This document shows positions 28,833 to 38,073 of a stretch of DNA of 64,000 nt, piece after piece. The DNA comes from Azorhizobium sp965227945 (GTDB taxonomy: Bacteria; Pseudomonadota; Alphaproteobacteria; Rhizobiales; Xanthobacteraceae). Both the position numbers and the translations under genes were made by a program. The stretch is from positions 868,001-932,000 of the forward strand of contig CBDDGQ010000005.1 in assembly GCA_965227945.1 (NCBI GenBank), read 5' to 3'. The notes beneath the pieces were generated by a model. The model did no database searches. It was not told where the DNA came from and was given only the letters and a program-made list of their open reading frames with translations. Position 1 is the stretch's first letter; every line of letters starts with the position of its first letter.

Positions 28833-30086
28833 ATGTCCGCACATCCAAAGCCGCAGGAACCGTCCATGGAGGAGATTCTGGCCTCCATCCGCCGGATCAT
28901 TGCCGACGACGATCACGAGCCCATCCGTCGCCCGGTGTCCCAGCCCGGCGGCCGGCCCGTCTCCCAGGACGCCGGCGGCGCCGATCGCGGTCGCCCGCTC
29001 CCGGGTCGCCCGGTGGCACGCCCTGAGCCCTCCGATCGCAGCGCCGCGGCCGATGCCTTTGGGCGGCGGTCCGCGCCGCTTATTGCCGATCCGGCTGCCG
29101 ATGTGCCTGCGCCCGCAATGCGCGCGCCCACGGACTATGCACGCTTGGCCGCGGACCGCGTGCCGCCGCAAGCCGAGCCGGCACCGAGCGTGTATGCAGA
29201 GCCGCGGCGGGCGGAAGCCGTGCGCATGCCCACCCTGCCGCCGGATGCGCTCCCCATGGATGCCCGGCCGGAGCCCCAGCGCGCCCAGCCCCAGCGTCCC
29301 AATCCCGCGCGTGCGGACGCCCCACGGGCGGAGCCGGAGCGGGTCGAGCCCATGGGCATCGAGCCGGTCCGCAGCGCGCCGGTGCGGCCGGAGGCCATCC
29401 GCCCCGATGTGAGCCGTGTCGATGCTCAGCGCCCGACGGTGCTTGCCCCGGAGCCCCAGCGGCTTCCGGGACCTCAGCCGGTGCGCGCAGACCTGCGGCC
29501 GGAGCCGGCCGCGGAGCCCGCGCGTCCCGAGGTGCTTCGCCGCGAACCTTTGCGCCCGCTGGCAGCGCCCGAACCCCCGCCGCGGTTCGATCCCGTGCCG
29601 CCGGCGCGTGCCCCGATGCCCGGTCCGATCGCGCGGTCTGAGGGGGACGATCTTCCGCTGCGCGCCGCGCGTCGCGAACCTGTCGATGAGGCGGCGGCCT
29701 TCGCTGCGCTGTACGCTGCGGATGGCCATGCGGACTCGATGTCCGAGCCTGAGCCCGCAGCACGCCCCGTGCCGCGCGAAGAGGCCCGGCCGTCGGCCCG
29801 CATCGGTTCCGAGCCCCGCCTCGGCCGCCCCGTCCCGCCTGCGGACGGACGCCGCAAGGATCTGTTGTCGCCAGCCGTGGACGCAGCGGTTCTGGCGGCA
29901 TTCGAATCGCTGGGCGATGTCTCGCTGGGCGATGTGGACCTGCCGCCGCAGGGGCGCACCATCGAGGATCTGGTCAAGGAAATGCTCCGTCCCATGCTGA
30001 AGAATTGGCTGGACGACCATCTGCCGGACATTGTGGAACGCCTGGTCCGGGCAGAGATCGAGCGCATCGCCCGCACCGGCCGCTAA
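28833..30086 (+). CDS. popZ: Polar organising protein PopZ (DUF2497) with a very long linker
   Basis: This 417-residue protein has the two PopZ signatures: an N-terminal helix SMEEILASIRRIIADDD (11-27) that binds client proteins, and a C-terminal multimerisation region (about 374-417: TIEDLVKEMLRPMLKNWLD, then VERLVRAEIERIA). Between them lie about 340 residues rich in Pro, Ala, Arg and Glu, with no predicted fold, far longer than the linker in the ~177-residue Caulobacter protein. PopZ forms a polar condensate that tethers ParB/chromosome origins and signalling proteins. Start ATG 28833 has GAGG at good spacing. The tolC-popZ-valS order is typical of Rhizobiales. Confidence 0.9.
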   Translation: MSAHPKPQEPSMEEILASIRRIIADDDHEPIRRPVSQPGGRPVSQDAGGADRGRPLPGRPVARPEPSDRSAAADAFGRRSAPLIADPAADVPAPAMRAPTDYARLAADRVPPQAEPAPSVYAEPRRAEAVRMPTLPPDALPMDARPEPQRAQPQRPNPARADAPRAEPERVEPMGIEPVRSAPVRPEAIRPDVSRVDAQRPTVLAPEPQRLPGPQPVRADLRPEPAAEPARPEVLRREPLRPLAAPEPPPRFDPVPPARAPMPGPIARSEGDDLPLRAARREPVDEAAAFAALYAADGHADSMSEPEPAARPVPREEARPSARIGSEPRLGRPVPPADGRRKDLLSPAVDAAVLAAFESLGDVSLGDVDLPPQGRTIEDLVKEMLRPMLKNWLDDHLPDIVERLVRAEIERIARTGR

Positions 30087-30390
30087 GCCCATCTGCTGTG
30101 CCGGCACCGGCGCCGCTCTCGCCAAGCGCGAGGCGCTGGGACGGTAACAGGGTCGGGCGAGATCCATGATCCGTGGACCCTCCCGGCGGCGCAACCGGGC
30201 CCGCCCCGTTGACGCGGGGCCTGTGCAGCGGCTTTAACCCCCTCACCGGGCCAGGGTGCCAGCGGCCCGTGCGGGTCGCCGTGCCTTCGACCGCTTGAAA
30301 TTTCCAGGGACGGAGCGGCGGCGCGCGTGCGCCGGCGGCCGGCCTCTTCGCTTCTTTCCAAGGGACGCCCGCCGTCCGCGGAGCTGACAT
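30087..30390. other. Intergenic region between popZ and valS
   Basis: No convincing gene. It contains small GC-rich hairpins, including GCCCCG/CGGGGC at 30203-30220, without T-tracts, which might end popZ transcription. The valS promoter should lie here, but no clear -35/-10 pair was found. Confidence 0.4.
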
Positions 30391-33174
30391 ATGCTCGACA
30401 AGGTCTTCGACCCCGCCGCCGTTGAGGCCCGCATTTCCGCCGCCTGGGAAGAGGCCGGCGCGTTTCGCTGCGGCCGTCCGGAGCGGGTGGATGCCCCCGG
30501 TTTCTCCATCGTCATCCCGCCGCCGAATGTCACCGGCTCGCTGCACATGGGCCATGCGCTCAACAACACCCTGCAGGACGTGCTGGCGCGGTTCGAACGC
30601 ATGCGCGGCAAGGACGTGCTGTGGCAGCCGGGCACCGACCATGCGGGCATCGCCACCCAGATGGTGGTGGAGCGCCAGTTGCTCGAGCGCAAGGAGCCCG
30701 GCCGCCGCGACATGGGCCGCGCCGCCTTCGTCGAGCGCATCTGGGCCTGGAAGGCCGAATCCGGCGGCACCATCGTCAACCAGCTGAAGCGTCTGGGCGC
30801 CTCGTGCGACTGGTCGCGCGAGCGCTTCACCATGGACGAGGGGCTGTCGCGGGCGGTCCTGAAGGTGTTCGTGGAGCTGCACCGCAAGGGGCTGATCTAC
30901 AAGGACAAGCGCCTGGTCAATTGGGACCCCAAGCTGGTCACCGCCATCTCCGACCTTGAGGTCCAGCCGGTGGAGGTGAAGGGCAATCTGTGGCACCTGC
31001 GCTATCCGGTGGAGGGCGAGCCCGGCCGCTTCATCACCGTCGCCACCACGCGCCCCGAGACCATGCTGGGCGACACCGCGGTGGCGGTGCATCCCGATGA
31101 TGAGCGCTACACCGATCTGGTGGGCAAGTTCGTGATCCTGCCCCTGCTGGGCCGGCGTATTCCCATCGTCGCTGACGAATATTCCGATCCGGAAAAGGGC
31201 TCCGGCGCGGTGAAGATCACCCCGGCCCACGATTTCAACGACTTCGAGGTCGGCCGCCGGCACCATCTGCCGATGATCAACGTGCTGGATGCGGAAGCCC
31301 GCATCGATGCCGCTGGCATCCGCGATGATTATGAAGACCGGCCCGAGGCCTATGTGGACAATCCGGACTTCGGCGGCGTGCTCTCGCATCTGGCCGGCAT
31401 GGATCGGTTCGCTGCGCGCAAGCACATCGTCGAGCTGCTCACCAATCTGGAGCTGCTGGAGAAGATCGAGCCGCATCTGCACACGGTGCCGCACGGCGAT
31501 CGCTCCGGCGTGGTGATCGAGCCCTGGCTCACCGACCAATGGTATGTGGACGCGAAAACCCTGGCGCAGCCGGCGCTCGCCGCGGTGCGCGAGGGCAAGA
31601 CCTCCTTCGTGCCGAAGAATTGGGAGAAGACCTATTTCGAATGGCTGGAGAACATCCAGCCCTGGTGCGTCTCGCGGCAATTGTGGTGGGGCCACCAGAT
31701 CCCGGCCTGGTACGACCCGTTCGGCAACGTCTTCGTCGAGCTGGACGCGGACGCCGCCTTCGAAGCGGCGCTGGCCAAGAACGTGGCGGACGAGAATCTG
31801 ACCGGCGACGAGGCCCAGGCCCTGATCGACGACGCCGACAAGCGGGCGGAATTCCTGACCCGCGACGAGGACGTGCTCGACACCTGGTTCTCGTCCGCTT
31901 TGTGGCCCTTCTCCACCATGGGCTGGCCGGACGAGACGGCGGCGCTGAAGAAGTTCTACCCCACCTCGGTGCTGGTGACCGGTTTCGACATCATCTTCTT
32001 CTGGGTCGCCCGGATGATGATGATGGGGCTCCATTTCATGGAGGAGATCCCCTTCAAGGACGTCTACATCCACGCCCTCGTCCGCGACGAGAAGGGCGCC
32101 AAGATGTCGAAGTCCAAGGGCAACGTCATCGATCCCCTGGACCTCATCGACCAGTATGGCGCCGATGCGCTGCGCTTCACGCTCGCCGCCATGGCGGCGC
32201 AGGGACGCGACATCAAGCTCGCCACCTCCCGCGTCGAGGGCTACCGCAACTTCGCGACCAAGCTGTGGAACGCCACCCGCTTTGCCGAGATGAACGGCTG
32301 CGTGCGCGTGGCCGGGTTCGACCCCGATGGGGTGAACGGCACCCTCAACCGCTGGATCCTCGGGGAAGCCACCCGCGCCGCCAACGAGGTGACCGCGGCC
32401 ATCGAGGCCTATCGCTTCAACGAGGCGGCCGGCGCCATCTATCGCTTCCTGTGGAACGTGTTCTGCGACTGGCACCTGGAACTGGCCAAGCCCGTGCTCA
32501 CCGGCCCGGACGGGGCGGCGAAAGACGAGACCCGCGCCACCACCGCCTTCGTGCTCGACGTGGCGCTGAAGCTGCTGCACCCCTTCATGCCCTTCCTCAC
32601 CGAGGAATTGTGGGCGCGGACCGGCGAGCAGGGCCCGGCGCGCGCCGGTCTGCTGACGCTGGAGCCCTGGCCGGTGCTGTCGCTGGAGGCCCCCGATGCG
32701 GAAGCCGAGGTGGGCTGGGTGCTGGATCTGGTCACCGAGATCCGCTCCGTGCGGGCGGAAATGAACGTGCCAGCCGGCGCCCAGGTGCCGCTGGTCCTGG
32801 TGGGCGTGAGCCCGGACACTCACGCGCGGGCCTCCGCCTGGGCGGACGCCATCGCCCGGCTCGCCCGCCTGTCGGACATCACCTTTGCCGCCGAGGTGCC
32901 CCCGGAGAGCGTCCAGATGGTCATCCGCGGGGAAGTGGCGGCTCTGCCGCTGGCCGGCGTGGTGGATCTGAAGGGCGAACTGGAGCGCCTGCGCAAGGAG
33001 GTGGCCAAGCTCGACCAGGAAGTGGGACGGATCGATAGCAAGCTGGGTAACGAGAGCTTCGTCGCCCGCGCGCCGGAAGAGGTGGTCGAGGCGGAGCGGG
33101 AGAAGCGCGCCGAGTATCTGGCCCGGAAAGACAAGGTTGTGGCGGCCATTAACCAATTGTCGCGCGGGGCGTGA
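30391..33174 (+). CDS. valS: Valyl-tRNA synthetase
   Basis: This 927-residue class Ia synthetase charges tRNA-Val. The HIGH-type motif is HMGH at 52-55 and the KMSKS loop is at 571-575. The CP1 editing domain (about 190-340), with TTRPETMLGDTAVAVHP, hydrolyses Thr-tRNA(Val). The anticodon-binding helical domain follows, and the C-terminus is a coiled coil (about 860-927, LERLRKEVAKLDQEV). Start ATG 30391 has GGAG eight bases upstream. Length is normal. Confidence 0.97.
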   Translation: MLDKVFDPAAVEARISAAWEEAGAFRCGRPERVDAPGFSIVIPPPNVTGSLHMGHALNNTLQDVLARFERMRGKDVLWQPGTDHAGIATQMVVERQLLERKEPGRRDMGRAAFVERIWAWKAESGGTIVNQLKRLGASCDWSRERFTMDEGLSRAVLKVFVELHRKGLIYKDKRLVNWDPKLVTAISDLEVQPVEVKGNLWHLRYPVEGEPGRFITVATTRPETMLGDTAVAVHPDDERYTDLVGKFVILPLLGRRIPIVADEYSDPEKGSGAVKITPAHDFNDFEVGRRHHLPMINVLDAEARIDAAGIRDDYEDRPEAYVDNPDFGGVLSHLAGMDRFAARKHIVELLTNLELLEKIEPHLHTVPHGDRSGVVIEPWLTDQWYVDAKTLAQPALAAVREGKTSFVPKNWEKTYFEWLENIQPWCVSRQLWWGHQIPAWYDPFGNVFVELDADAAFEAALAKNVADENLTGDEAQALIDDADKRAEFLTRDEDVLDTWFSSALWPFSTMGWPDETAALKKFYPTSVLVTGFDIIFFWVARMMMMGLHFMEEIPFKDVYIHALVRDEKGAKMSKSKGNVIDPLDLIDQYGADALRFTLAAMAAQGRDIKLATSRVEGYRNFATKLWNATRFAEMNGCVRVAGFDPDGVNGTLNRWILGEATRAANEVTAAIEAYRFNEAAGAIYRFLWNVFCDWHLELAKPVLTGPDGAAKDETRATTAFVLDVALKLLHPFMPFLTEELWARTGEQGPARAGLLTLEPWPVLSLEAPDAEAEVGWVLDLVTEIRSVRAEMNVPAGAQVPLVLVGVSPDTHARASAWADAIARLARLSDITFAAEVPPESVQMVIRGEVAALPLAGVVDLKGELERLRKEVAKLDQEVGRIDSKLGNESFVARAPEEVVEAEREKRAEYLARKDKVVAAINQLSRGA

Positions 33175-33491
33175 CGCGTTTCGGCGTCCCCGGGACCCCC
33201 TGTGACAGCAAAGCCACACCGGGTTTCTTATAATGCCTCTGGGGAGCCTTCGCCCCCAGACGCCGCGAAGCCGCCACAAAACGCCACGACATCGGAGGTG
33301 GTGACGGCGGTCGCGTAGCTCGGGAAAAGTTCCCATCCGCCGTTCCCGAGGTGGGTCACGGGATGCACGGGTGTAGGACCGATATCGGTCTTCAAGCAGG
33401 GCAAGTTGCCCGCGGCTGCCAAGGAGACGCCTTGGCGCGGCCTTCGGTCGGCCGTGATGTCGCCCGCACCCCATGGCACCGTGTGAACATC
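33175..33491. other. Intergenic region before exoR
   Basis: No gene seen. A TATAAT hexamer at 33229-33234 is a good -10 match, but the best -35-like sequence (TGTGAC, 33201-33206) has a 22-bp spacer, so a promoter is only possible. Confidence 0.35.
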
Positions 33492-34418
33492 ATGGGCCTC
33501 ACCACAGTCATCACCGGCATGCGCGAAGCACGCGGCGGTCCGGGTCGGTCGTCCGGCCGGCGCCGGATGCCTCCGGCCGTGATGGCCGCAGCCCTGATGA
33601 GCCTGACCCTGATCTGCGCCGCCGCGCCGGCGCACGCCTTCGACGGCAACGCCCAGGGCGGCTCGCCCACCGAACTCACCCCGCCCGCCAGCCTGCCGCT
33701 GCCCCCCGGCGCGCGTCCGGTGGATGAGGCGTTTCGCTCGGGCACCCAGGCGCTGCGCTCCGGCCAGACGGCGAAGGGGGTGGATGCCCTGCGCTATGCG
33801 GCGGACCAGGGCCATCCCGCCGCCCAGTGGAAGCTGGGGCGGATGTATGCCGACGGCGACGGCGTGAAGCGCGACGACGCCAAGGCGTTCGAATATTTCA
33901 GCCGCATCGCCAATCTGCATGCGGAAGACTATCCCGGCACGGCGCAGGCGCGGTTCGCCGCCAGCGCGTTCGTGGCCCTGGGGTCCTATTATCTGGCGGG
34001 CATCCCCAATACGGCGGTGCGCCGCGATCCGGCCCGGGCGCGAGATATGTTCTCGTACGCCGCCTCCTATTTCGGCGACCCGGATGCCCAGTTCCGGCTC
34101 GGCAAGATGTATCTGGACGGCGTCGGCAGCCAGCGCGATCCGCGCCAGGCGGCCCGCTGGCTGATCCTCTCGGCCCAGAAGGGGCAATATGAGGCGCAGG
34201 CGCTGCTGGGCCACCTGCTGTTCCGCGGCGATGACGGCATCCCCCGCCAGGGCGCTCGCGGCCTGATGTGGCTGACCCTGGCCCGCGATGGCGCCGCCAC
34301 CCCCGACGACAAATGGGTGGTGGACCTCTATGAGGACGCTTTCACCGATGCGACCCCGGACGAGCGCGCCTTGGCCCTGCAATATCTCGAACAATGGCTG
34401 AAGACTGCGCAGCGCTGA
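33492..34418 (+). CDS. exoR: ExoR-type periplasmic regulator with Sel1 repeats
   Basis: About 308 residues: a long basic N-terminus, a signal sequence (MPPAVMAAALMSLTLICAA, cleavage after AHA), and Sel1/TPR-like helical repeats such as ALRYAADQGHPAAQWKLG, YGDPDAQ-like YFGDPDAQFRLGKMY and RWLILSAQKGQYEAQALLG. The pattern and C-terminus closely follow rhizobial ExoR, a periplasmic inhibitor of the ExoS sensor kinase that holds down exopolysaccharide synthesis and affects motility through ChvI. ExoS/ChvI genes are not in this window. The start is unsure: ATG 33492 lacks a strong ribosome binding site and ATG 33522 or 33567 would give a more ordinary signal peptide. Confidence 0.82.
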   Translation: MGLTTVITGMREARGGPGRSSGRRRMPPAVMAAALMSLTLICAAAPAHAFDGNAQGGSPTELTPPASLPLPPGARPVDEAFRSGTQALRSGQTAKGVDALRYAADQGHPAAQWKLGRMYADGDGVKRDDAKAFEYFSRIANLHAEDYPGTAQARFAASAFVALGSYYLAGIPNTAVRRDPARARDMFSYAASYFGDPDAQFRLGKMYLDGVGSQRDPRQAARWLILSAQKGQYEAQALLGHLLFRGDDGIPRQGARGLMWLTLARDGAATPDDKWVVDLYEDAFTDATPDERALALQYLEQWLKTAQR

Positions 34419-34546
34419 GCGCTGCGTCCTTCGCCCCCCTTCGCTCCCGCTCTGTCTTGTCTGCCCGTCGCACCGCGCCATAATGTCCGAGCCGCGGACG
34501 GGATGCCGTGCCGCCGGCAGTCTCTGTCCGGCAATGCGGAGTGCGT

Positions 34547-35560
34547 ATGACCCGTCTTGATCGTCGCCAGGTCATATGGGGCGGGGCCCTGGGCATCGGT
34601 GCCACCGTGATCGGATTCGGCGGCCGCCCGGTGGCGGCGGCGGCCCCGGCAAAAGCCGGCCTGCTTCTGCCCGGCAAGCGCGACGATGGCGGCTTCATGC
34701 AGGCGGGCTATGCCGGCTTTGCCGCCGCCACCACCGAGCTGCAGATGCCCAACGTGGTGATCGACGGCATCCGCCCGCAGAAGGAGGATCTGGTCGCGGC
34801 GCTGCGCCAACTGGTCGCCGACCAGGCCACCGTGATCGCCGCCCATGGCGGACAATGCAATGAGGCGGCGAAGCTGGTGGCAGCGGAGAGCCCGCAGGTC
34901 CAGGTCCTGGTGATCCAGGGCGGCGTCGAGGGGCCGAACCTCACCAGCTACGAGGTGCTGCAAGAGGAATCCGCCTGGCTGGCGGGGGCGGCTGCCGCGC
35001 TGCTCACCAAGACCGGCACCGTCGGCCATATTTCCGGCATCCGCGTGCCGCCGGGCCTCAAGGGGCGTGCGGCTTATGCGGCCGGCGTGGCTCATGCCAA
35101 GCCCGAGGTGAAATTGCTCACCACCTTCTGCGGCGAGCAGGACGATGCGGGGCTTGCCTATAAGGTGGCGGCCGCCCAGGCCGATGCGGGGGCCGACATC
35201 ATCTTCACCATGCTGAACGCCGGCCGCCCCGGCGCGATCTCCGCCTGCCGCGACAAGCACATTCGCCAGATCGGCAACGTCCGCGACTGGTATCCCGTGG
35301 CGCCCGACGTGTTTGTCGCCAGCGCCATCGCCGACGTGTCGGTGGCCATGCGCCAGGCGGTGACCGATGCCGCCACCGGGCGTCTGGTGCCCGGCAAGCC
35401 TATGAAGCTCGGGGTCTCGGCGGGGACTGCCGTCCGCCTCGCATTGGCGCCCGACGTGCCGGCGGACGTGCGCGCGGCAGTGGAACGCTACACCGCGGAC
35501 ATCGCCTCCGGGGCGATCGTGGTCGCCACGACCTATGCGGGCCCGGAATTTTCCATCTGA
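34547..35560 (+). CDS. BMP family ABC transporter substrate-binding protein (orphan)
   Basis: This 337-residue exported protein has a twin-arginine-like signal (LDRRQVIWGG then a hydrophobic stretch ending VAAAA). The mature part resembles the basic membrane protein (Med/PnrA) family: KAGLLLPGKRDDGGFMQAGYAG, a central GHISGI strand, and DIIFTML. Family members bind purine nucleosides or related ligands for ABC import. No permease or ATPase gene is nearby, so either the partners are elsewhere or it acts in sensing. Start ATG 34547 has GGAG upstream. Confidence 0.82.
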   Translation: MTRLDRRQVIWGGALGIGATVIGFGGRPVAAAAPAKAGLLLPGKRDDGGFMQAGYAGFAAATTELQMPNVVIDGIRPQKEDLVAALRQLVADQATVIAAHGGQCNEAAKLVAAESPQVQVLVIQGGVEGPNLTSYEVLQEESAWLAGAAAALLTKTGTVGHISGIRVPPGLKGRAAYAAGVAHAKPEVKLLTTFCGEQDDAGLAYKVAAAQADAGADIIFTMLNAGRPGAISACRDKHIRQIGNVRDWYPVAPDVFVASAIADVSVAMRQAVTDAATGRLVPGKPMKLGVSAGTAVRLALAPDVPADVRAAVERYTADIASGAIVVATTYAGPEFSI

Positions 35561-35644
35561 CCTCCGGCGCAGCGGCGCGGCTTGCCGGCGTGCCCCACGG
35601 CCTTGCGGTCGGGACAGGCCCGGGCGATCCCGCCGGGCGCCCGG

Positions 35645-36433
35645 CTAAGCCGCCAGCCGCAGGTCCACCCACACCGGCACATGGTCGGACGGCCGTTCCC
35701 AGGCGCGCACATGCTTGTCGATGCCGGCGCCGATCAGCCGATCGGCCGCCTGCGGCGACAGCAGCAGATGATCGATGCGGATGCCGAAGTCGCGTTGCCA
35801 GGCGCCCGCCTGATAGTCCCAGAAGGTGAACAGCTTGTCGGAATCCGAGGTGGCCCGGATGGCGTCCGTCAGGCCGAGATGGATCAGGTCGCGGAAGGCG
35901 GCGCGGGTGCGCGGCAGATAGAGGGCATCCTGCACCCAGGCGGCGGGGTCAGAGGCATCCGCCGGTCCGGGGATGACGTTGAAGTCGCCCGCCAGCACCA
36001 ACGGTTCCTCGTGCGCCAGCCGGCCGGCCGTGAACGCTTTCAGGCGCGCCATGAAGCCGAGCTTGTAGTCATATTTCTCGGTCTGCGGCGGATTGCCGTT
36101 GGGCAAATAGATGCAGCAGACCCGCAACACGCCGGTCTTGGTGGAGACCACCGCCTCGATGAAGCGGGCCTGCACGTCGTCGTCATCGCCGGCGAGGCCC
36201 AGGGTGACGTCCTCCAGCGGCAGCTTGGAGAGCACGGCCACGCCGTTGAAGGTCTTCTGGCCCAGCACCGCCACATTGTAGCCCAGCGCCTCGAACGGCT
36301 CGCGGGGGAACACGTCGGTCTGGCACTTGATCTCCTGCAGGCACACCACATCGGGCTGCGCCTCCTTCAGCCAGGCCAGCACATGGTCCAGCCGGAGCCG
36401 GACGGAATTGACGTTCCAGGTGGCGATACGCAT
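35645..36433 (-). CDS. xthA: Exodeoxyribonuclease III
   Basis: This 262-residue exonuclease-endonuclease-phosphatase fold enzyme begins MRIATWNVNSVRLRL. Metal ligand Glu34 lies in CLQEIK, LAGDFNVIP holds the catalytic Asp/Asn, and the end has RIDHLLLS and SDHVPVW. It cleaves AP sites and degrades duplex DNA 3'-5' in base excision repair. Start ATG 36433 has AAGGAG at good spacing. It is divergent from the algI-like gene. Confidence 0.95.
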   Translation of the reverse strand: MRIATWNVNSVRLRLDHVLAWLKEAQPDVVCLQEIKCQTDVFPREPFEALGYNVAVLGQKTFNGVAVLSKLPLEDVTLGLAGDDDDVQARFIEAVVSTKTGVLRVCCIYLPNGNPPQTEKYDYKLGFMARLKAFTAGRLAHEEPLVLAGDFNVIPGPADASDPAAWVQDALYLPRTRAAFRDLIHLGLTDAIRATSDSDKLFTFWDYQAGAWQRDFGIRIDHLLLSPQAADRLIGAGIDKHVRAWERPSDHVPVWVDLRLAA

Positions 36434-36664
36434 GGGCACTCCTTCGCGGATCGCAGGATAGGCCGGGTCGCGACCAGATTGAACCTGAGCGGGCGCGAAT
36501 TTCGACGCCGGGGCGGAAAAAGGCAGCGCGCCGCCATGACAGCTGCAAAAACCATGGGGGGCCGAGGTGCCTTGTCGTTCGCAATGCCGTGATCTCGGCT
36601 TGCCCACGTCGCCAATCGGTGGCATTGCGAATGTCACATCGGCCTTGAGCTCGGCATCGGCAGC

Positions 36665-38071
36665 ATGACATTCGCCTCGATAGAGTTTTTATTCTATTTT
36701 CTACCGCTCTTTTTAATTCTGTATTTTGCGGCGAAAGAGCTGAAGACGCGGAATGTCATTCTCATCGTTTTCTCTATCGTCTTTTATTCCGCCGGTTATA
36801 CGCCGCATCTGCTTCTGCTGCTCGCCTCCATCTATGCCAATTACCGGCTGGCCCTGGCCATTGACCAGCGCGAGGGGTGGCAACGCCAGAAAGTGCTCAT
36901 CATTGGCGTGGTGGGCAATGCGATGCTGCTCGGCATCTTCAAATACACGGGCTTCCTGCTGCAGAACTTGAACGTTCTCCTGCTGCCGCTGCACGTCCAG
37001 ATTCCCGTGCCCTCTATCTCCTTACCGCTCGGCATCTCATTCTACTCCTTCCATGCCATTTCGTATCTGGCCGACATCTACAAAAGGCGGGTTCGCGCCA
37101 ACCCCAGCCTGTCTGAATTCACGTTGTATATGTGCATGTTCCCGCAATTGGTGGCGGGGCCGATCGTGCGCTATTCCAGCGTGGCGCGGCAACTGGGCAA
37201 GCGGCGCACCACCTGGGGCCGCTTCTCGGCCGGGGCGCGCCTGTTCATCATCGGCCTCGCCTGGAAGGTGCTGATCGCCGACGAGGTGGCCCGGCTGGCG
37301 GATATGGTCTTCGATTCCACCACCGACCCGACCTTCGTGGAATCCTGGGCCGGCCTCTATGCCTATACCATCCAGATCTATTTCGACTTCGGCGGCTATT
37401 CCGCCATGGCGGTGGGCCTGGGGGTGATGGTGGGCTTCACCCTGCCGCGCAATTTCCGGCTGCCCTATGCCTCCTTGAGCATCACCGATTTCTGGCGCCG
37501 CTGGCACATGAGCCTGTCGTCCTGGCTGCGCGATTATGTCTACATCGCGCTGGGCGGCAACCGCCGGGGGATCGCGCGCACCTATGCCAATCTCTGGGCG
37601 GTGTTTCTGCTGTGCGGCCTCTGGCACGGCGCCAGTTGGAACTTCGTCATCTGGGGCGCTTATCACGGCGCCTTCCTGGTGATCGAGCGCGCCGGCCTTG
37701 GCCGGGTGCTGAAGCAACTGCCGGCGGGCCTCTCCCATCTCTACACCGTGCTGGTGGTGATGCTGGGCTGGGTGTGGTTCCGCGCCGAGACGGTGCCCCA
37801 TGCGGTGGACATGTTCCAGGGCCTCGCGGGGCTCAACGGCTTCACCGACCAGTCCACGGCGCTGGGCTTCGGCCTGCACCCCCTGAGCATCGCCGCCTTG
37901 ACCGTGGGCGGCGTCCTCGGCTTCTGGCGCTGGCGGCGGCCGCGGCTGCTGGCGGGGGAGGGGTGGTTCGCGGCCACTGCGGATTACGCCATGATCGGCC
38001 TGCTGATGCTGTTCTCTGTGCTGTGGGTGGGCGGCGGCACGGGCACGCCCTTCCTGTATTATCGGTTCTGA
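36665..38071 (+). CDS. MBOAT O-acyltransferase (AlgI-like)
   Basis: This 468-residue multipass protein has about eleven hydrophobic segments and the MBOAT signature, with the invariant catalytic His321 in LWHGASWNFVIWG and the AGPIVRY and FWRRWHMSLS motifs typical of AlgI/PatA/DltB-type enzymes. It moves acetyl groups from the cytoplasmic acetyl donor across the inner membrane to acetylate a polysaccharide in the periplasm. The next gene, two bases downstream, encodes the partner SGNH acetyltransferase. The first 56 coding bases are only about one third G+C (18 of 56), unlike the rest of the gene. Confidence 0.9.
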   Translation: MTFASIEFLFYFLPLFLILYFAAKELKTRNVILIVFSIVFYSAGYTPHLLLLLASIYANYRLALAIDQREGWQRQKVLIIGVVGNAMLLGIFKYTGFLLQNLNVLLLPLHVQIPVPSISLPLGISFYSFHAISYLADIYKRRVRANPSLSEFTLYMCMFPQLVAGPIVRYSSVARQLGKRRTTWGRFSAGARLFIIGLAWKVLIADEVARLADMVFDSTTDPTFVESWAGLYAYTIQIYFDFGGYSAMAVGLGVMVGFTLPRNFRLPYASLSITDFWRRWHMSLSSWLRDYVYIALGGNRRGIARTYANLWAVFLLCGLWHGASWNFVIWGAYHGAFLVIERAGLGRVLKQLPAGLSHLYTVLVVMLGWVWFRAETVPHAVDMFQGLAGLNGFTDQSTALGFGLHPLSIAALTVGGVLGFWRWRRPRLLAGEGWFAATADYAMIGLLMLFSVLWVGGGTGTPFLYYRF

Positions 38072-38073
38072 CC

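Noticed and set aside
29974..33474. Open frame of 1166 codons antisense to valS
   Set aside because: It mirrors the codon periodicity of a GC-rich gene. valS on the other strand has full family motifs, and the antisense translation is low-complexity His/Gly/Arg/Ala-rich with no recognisable domain.
37132..38073. Upstream extension of the AlgJ-like frame through the algI-like gene
   Set aside because: The extension overlaps a well-supported MBOAT gene in another frame. The real start is ATG 38074, followed by a membrane anchor.
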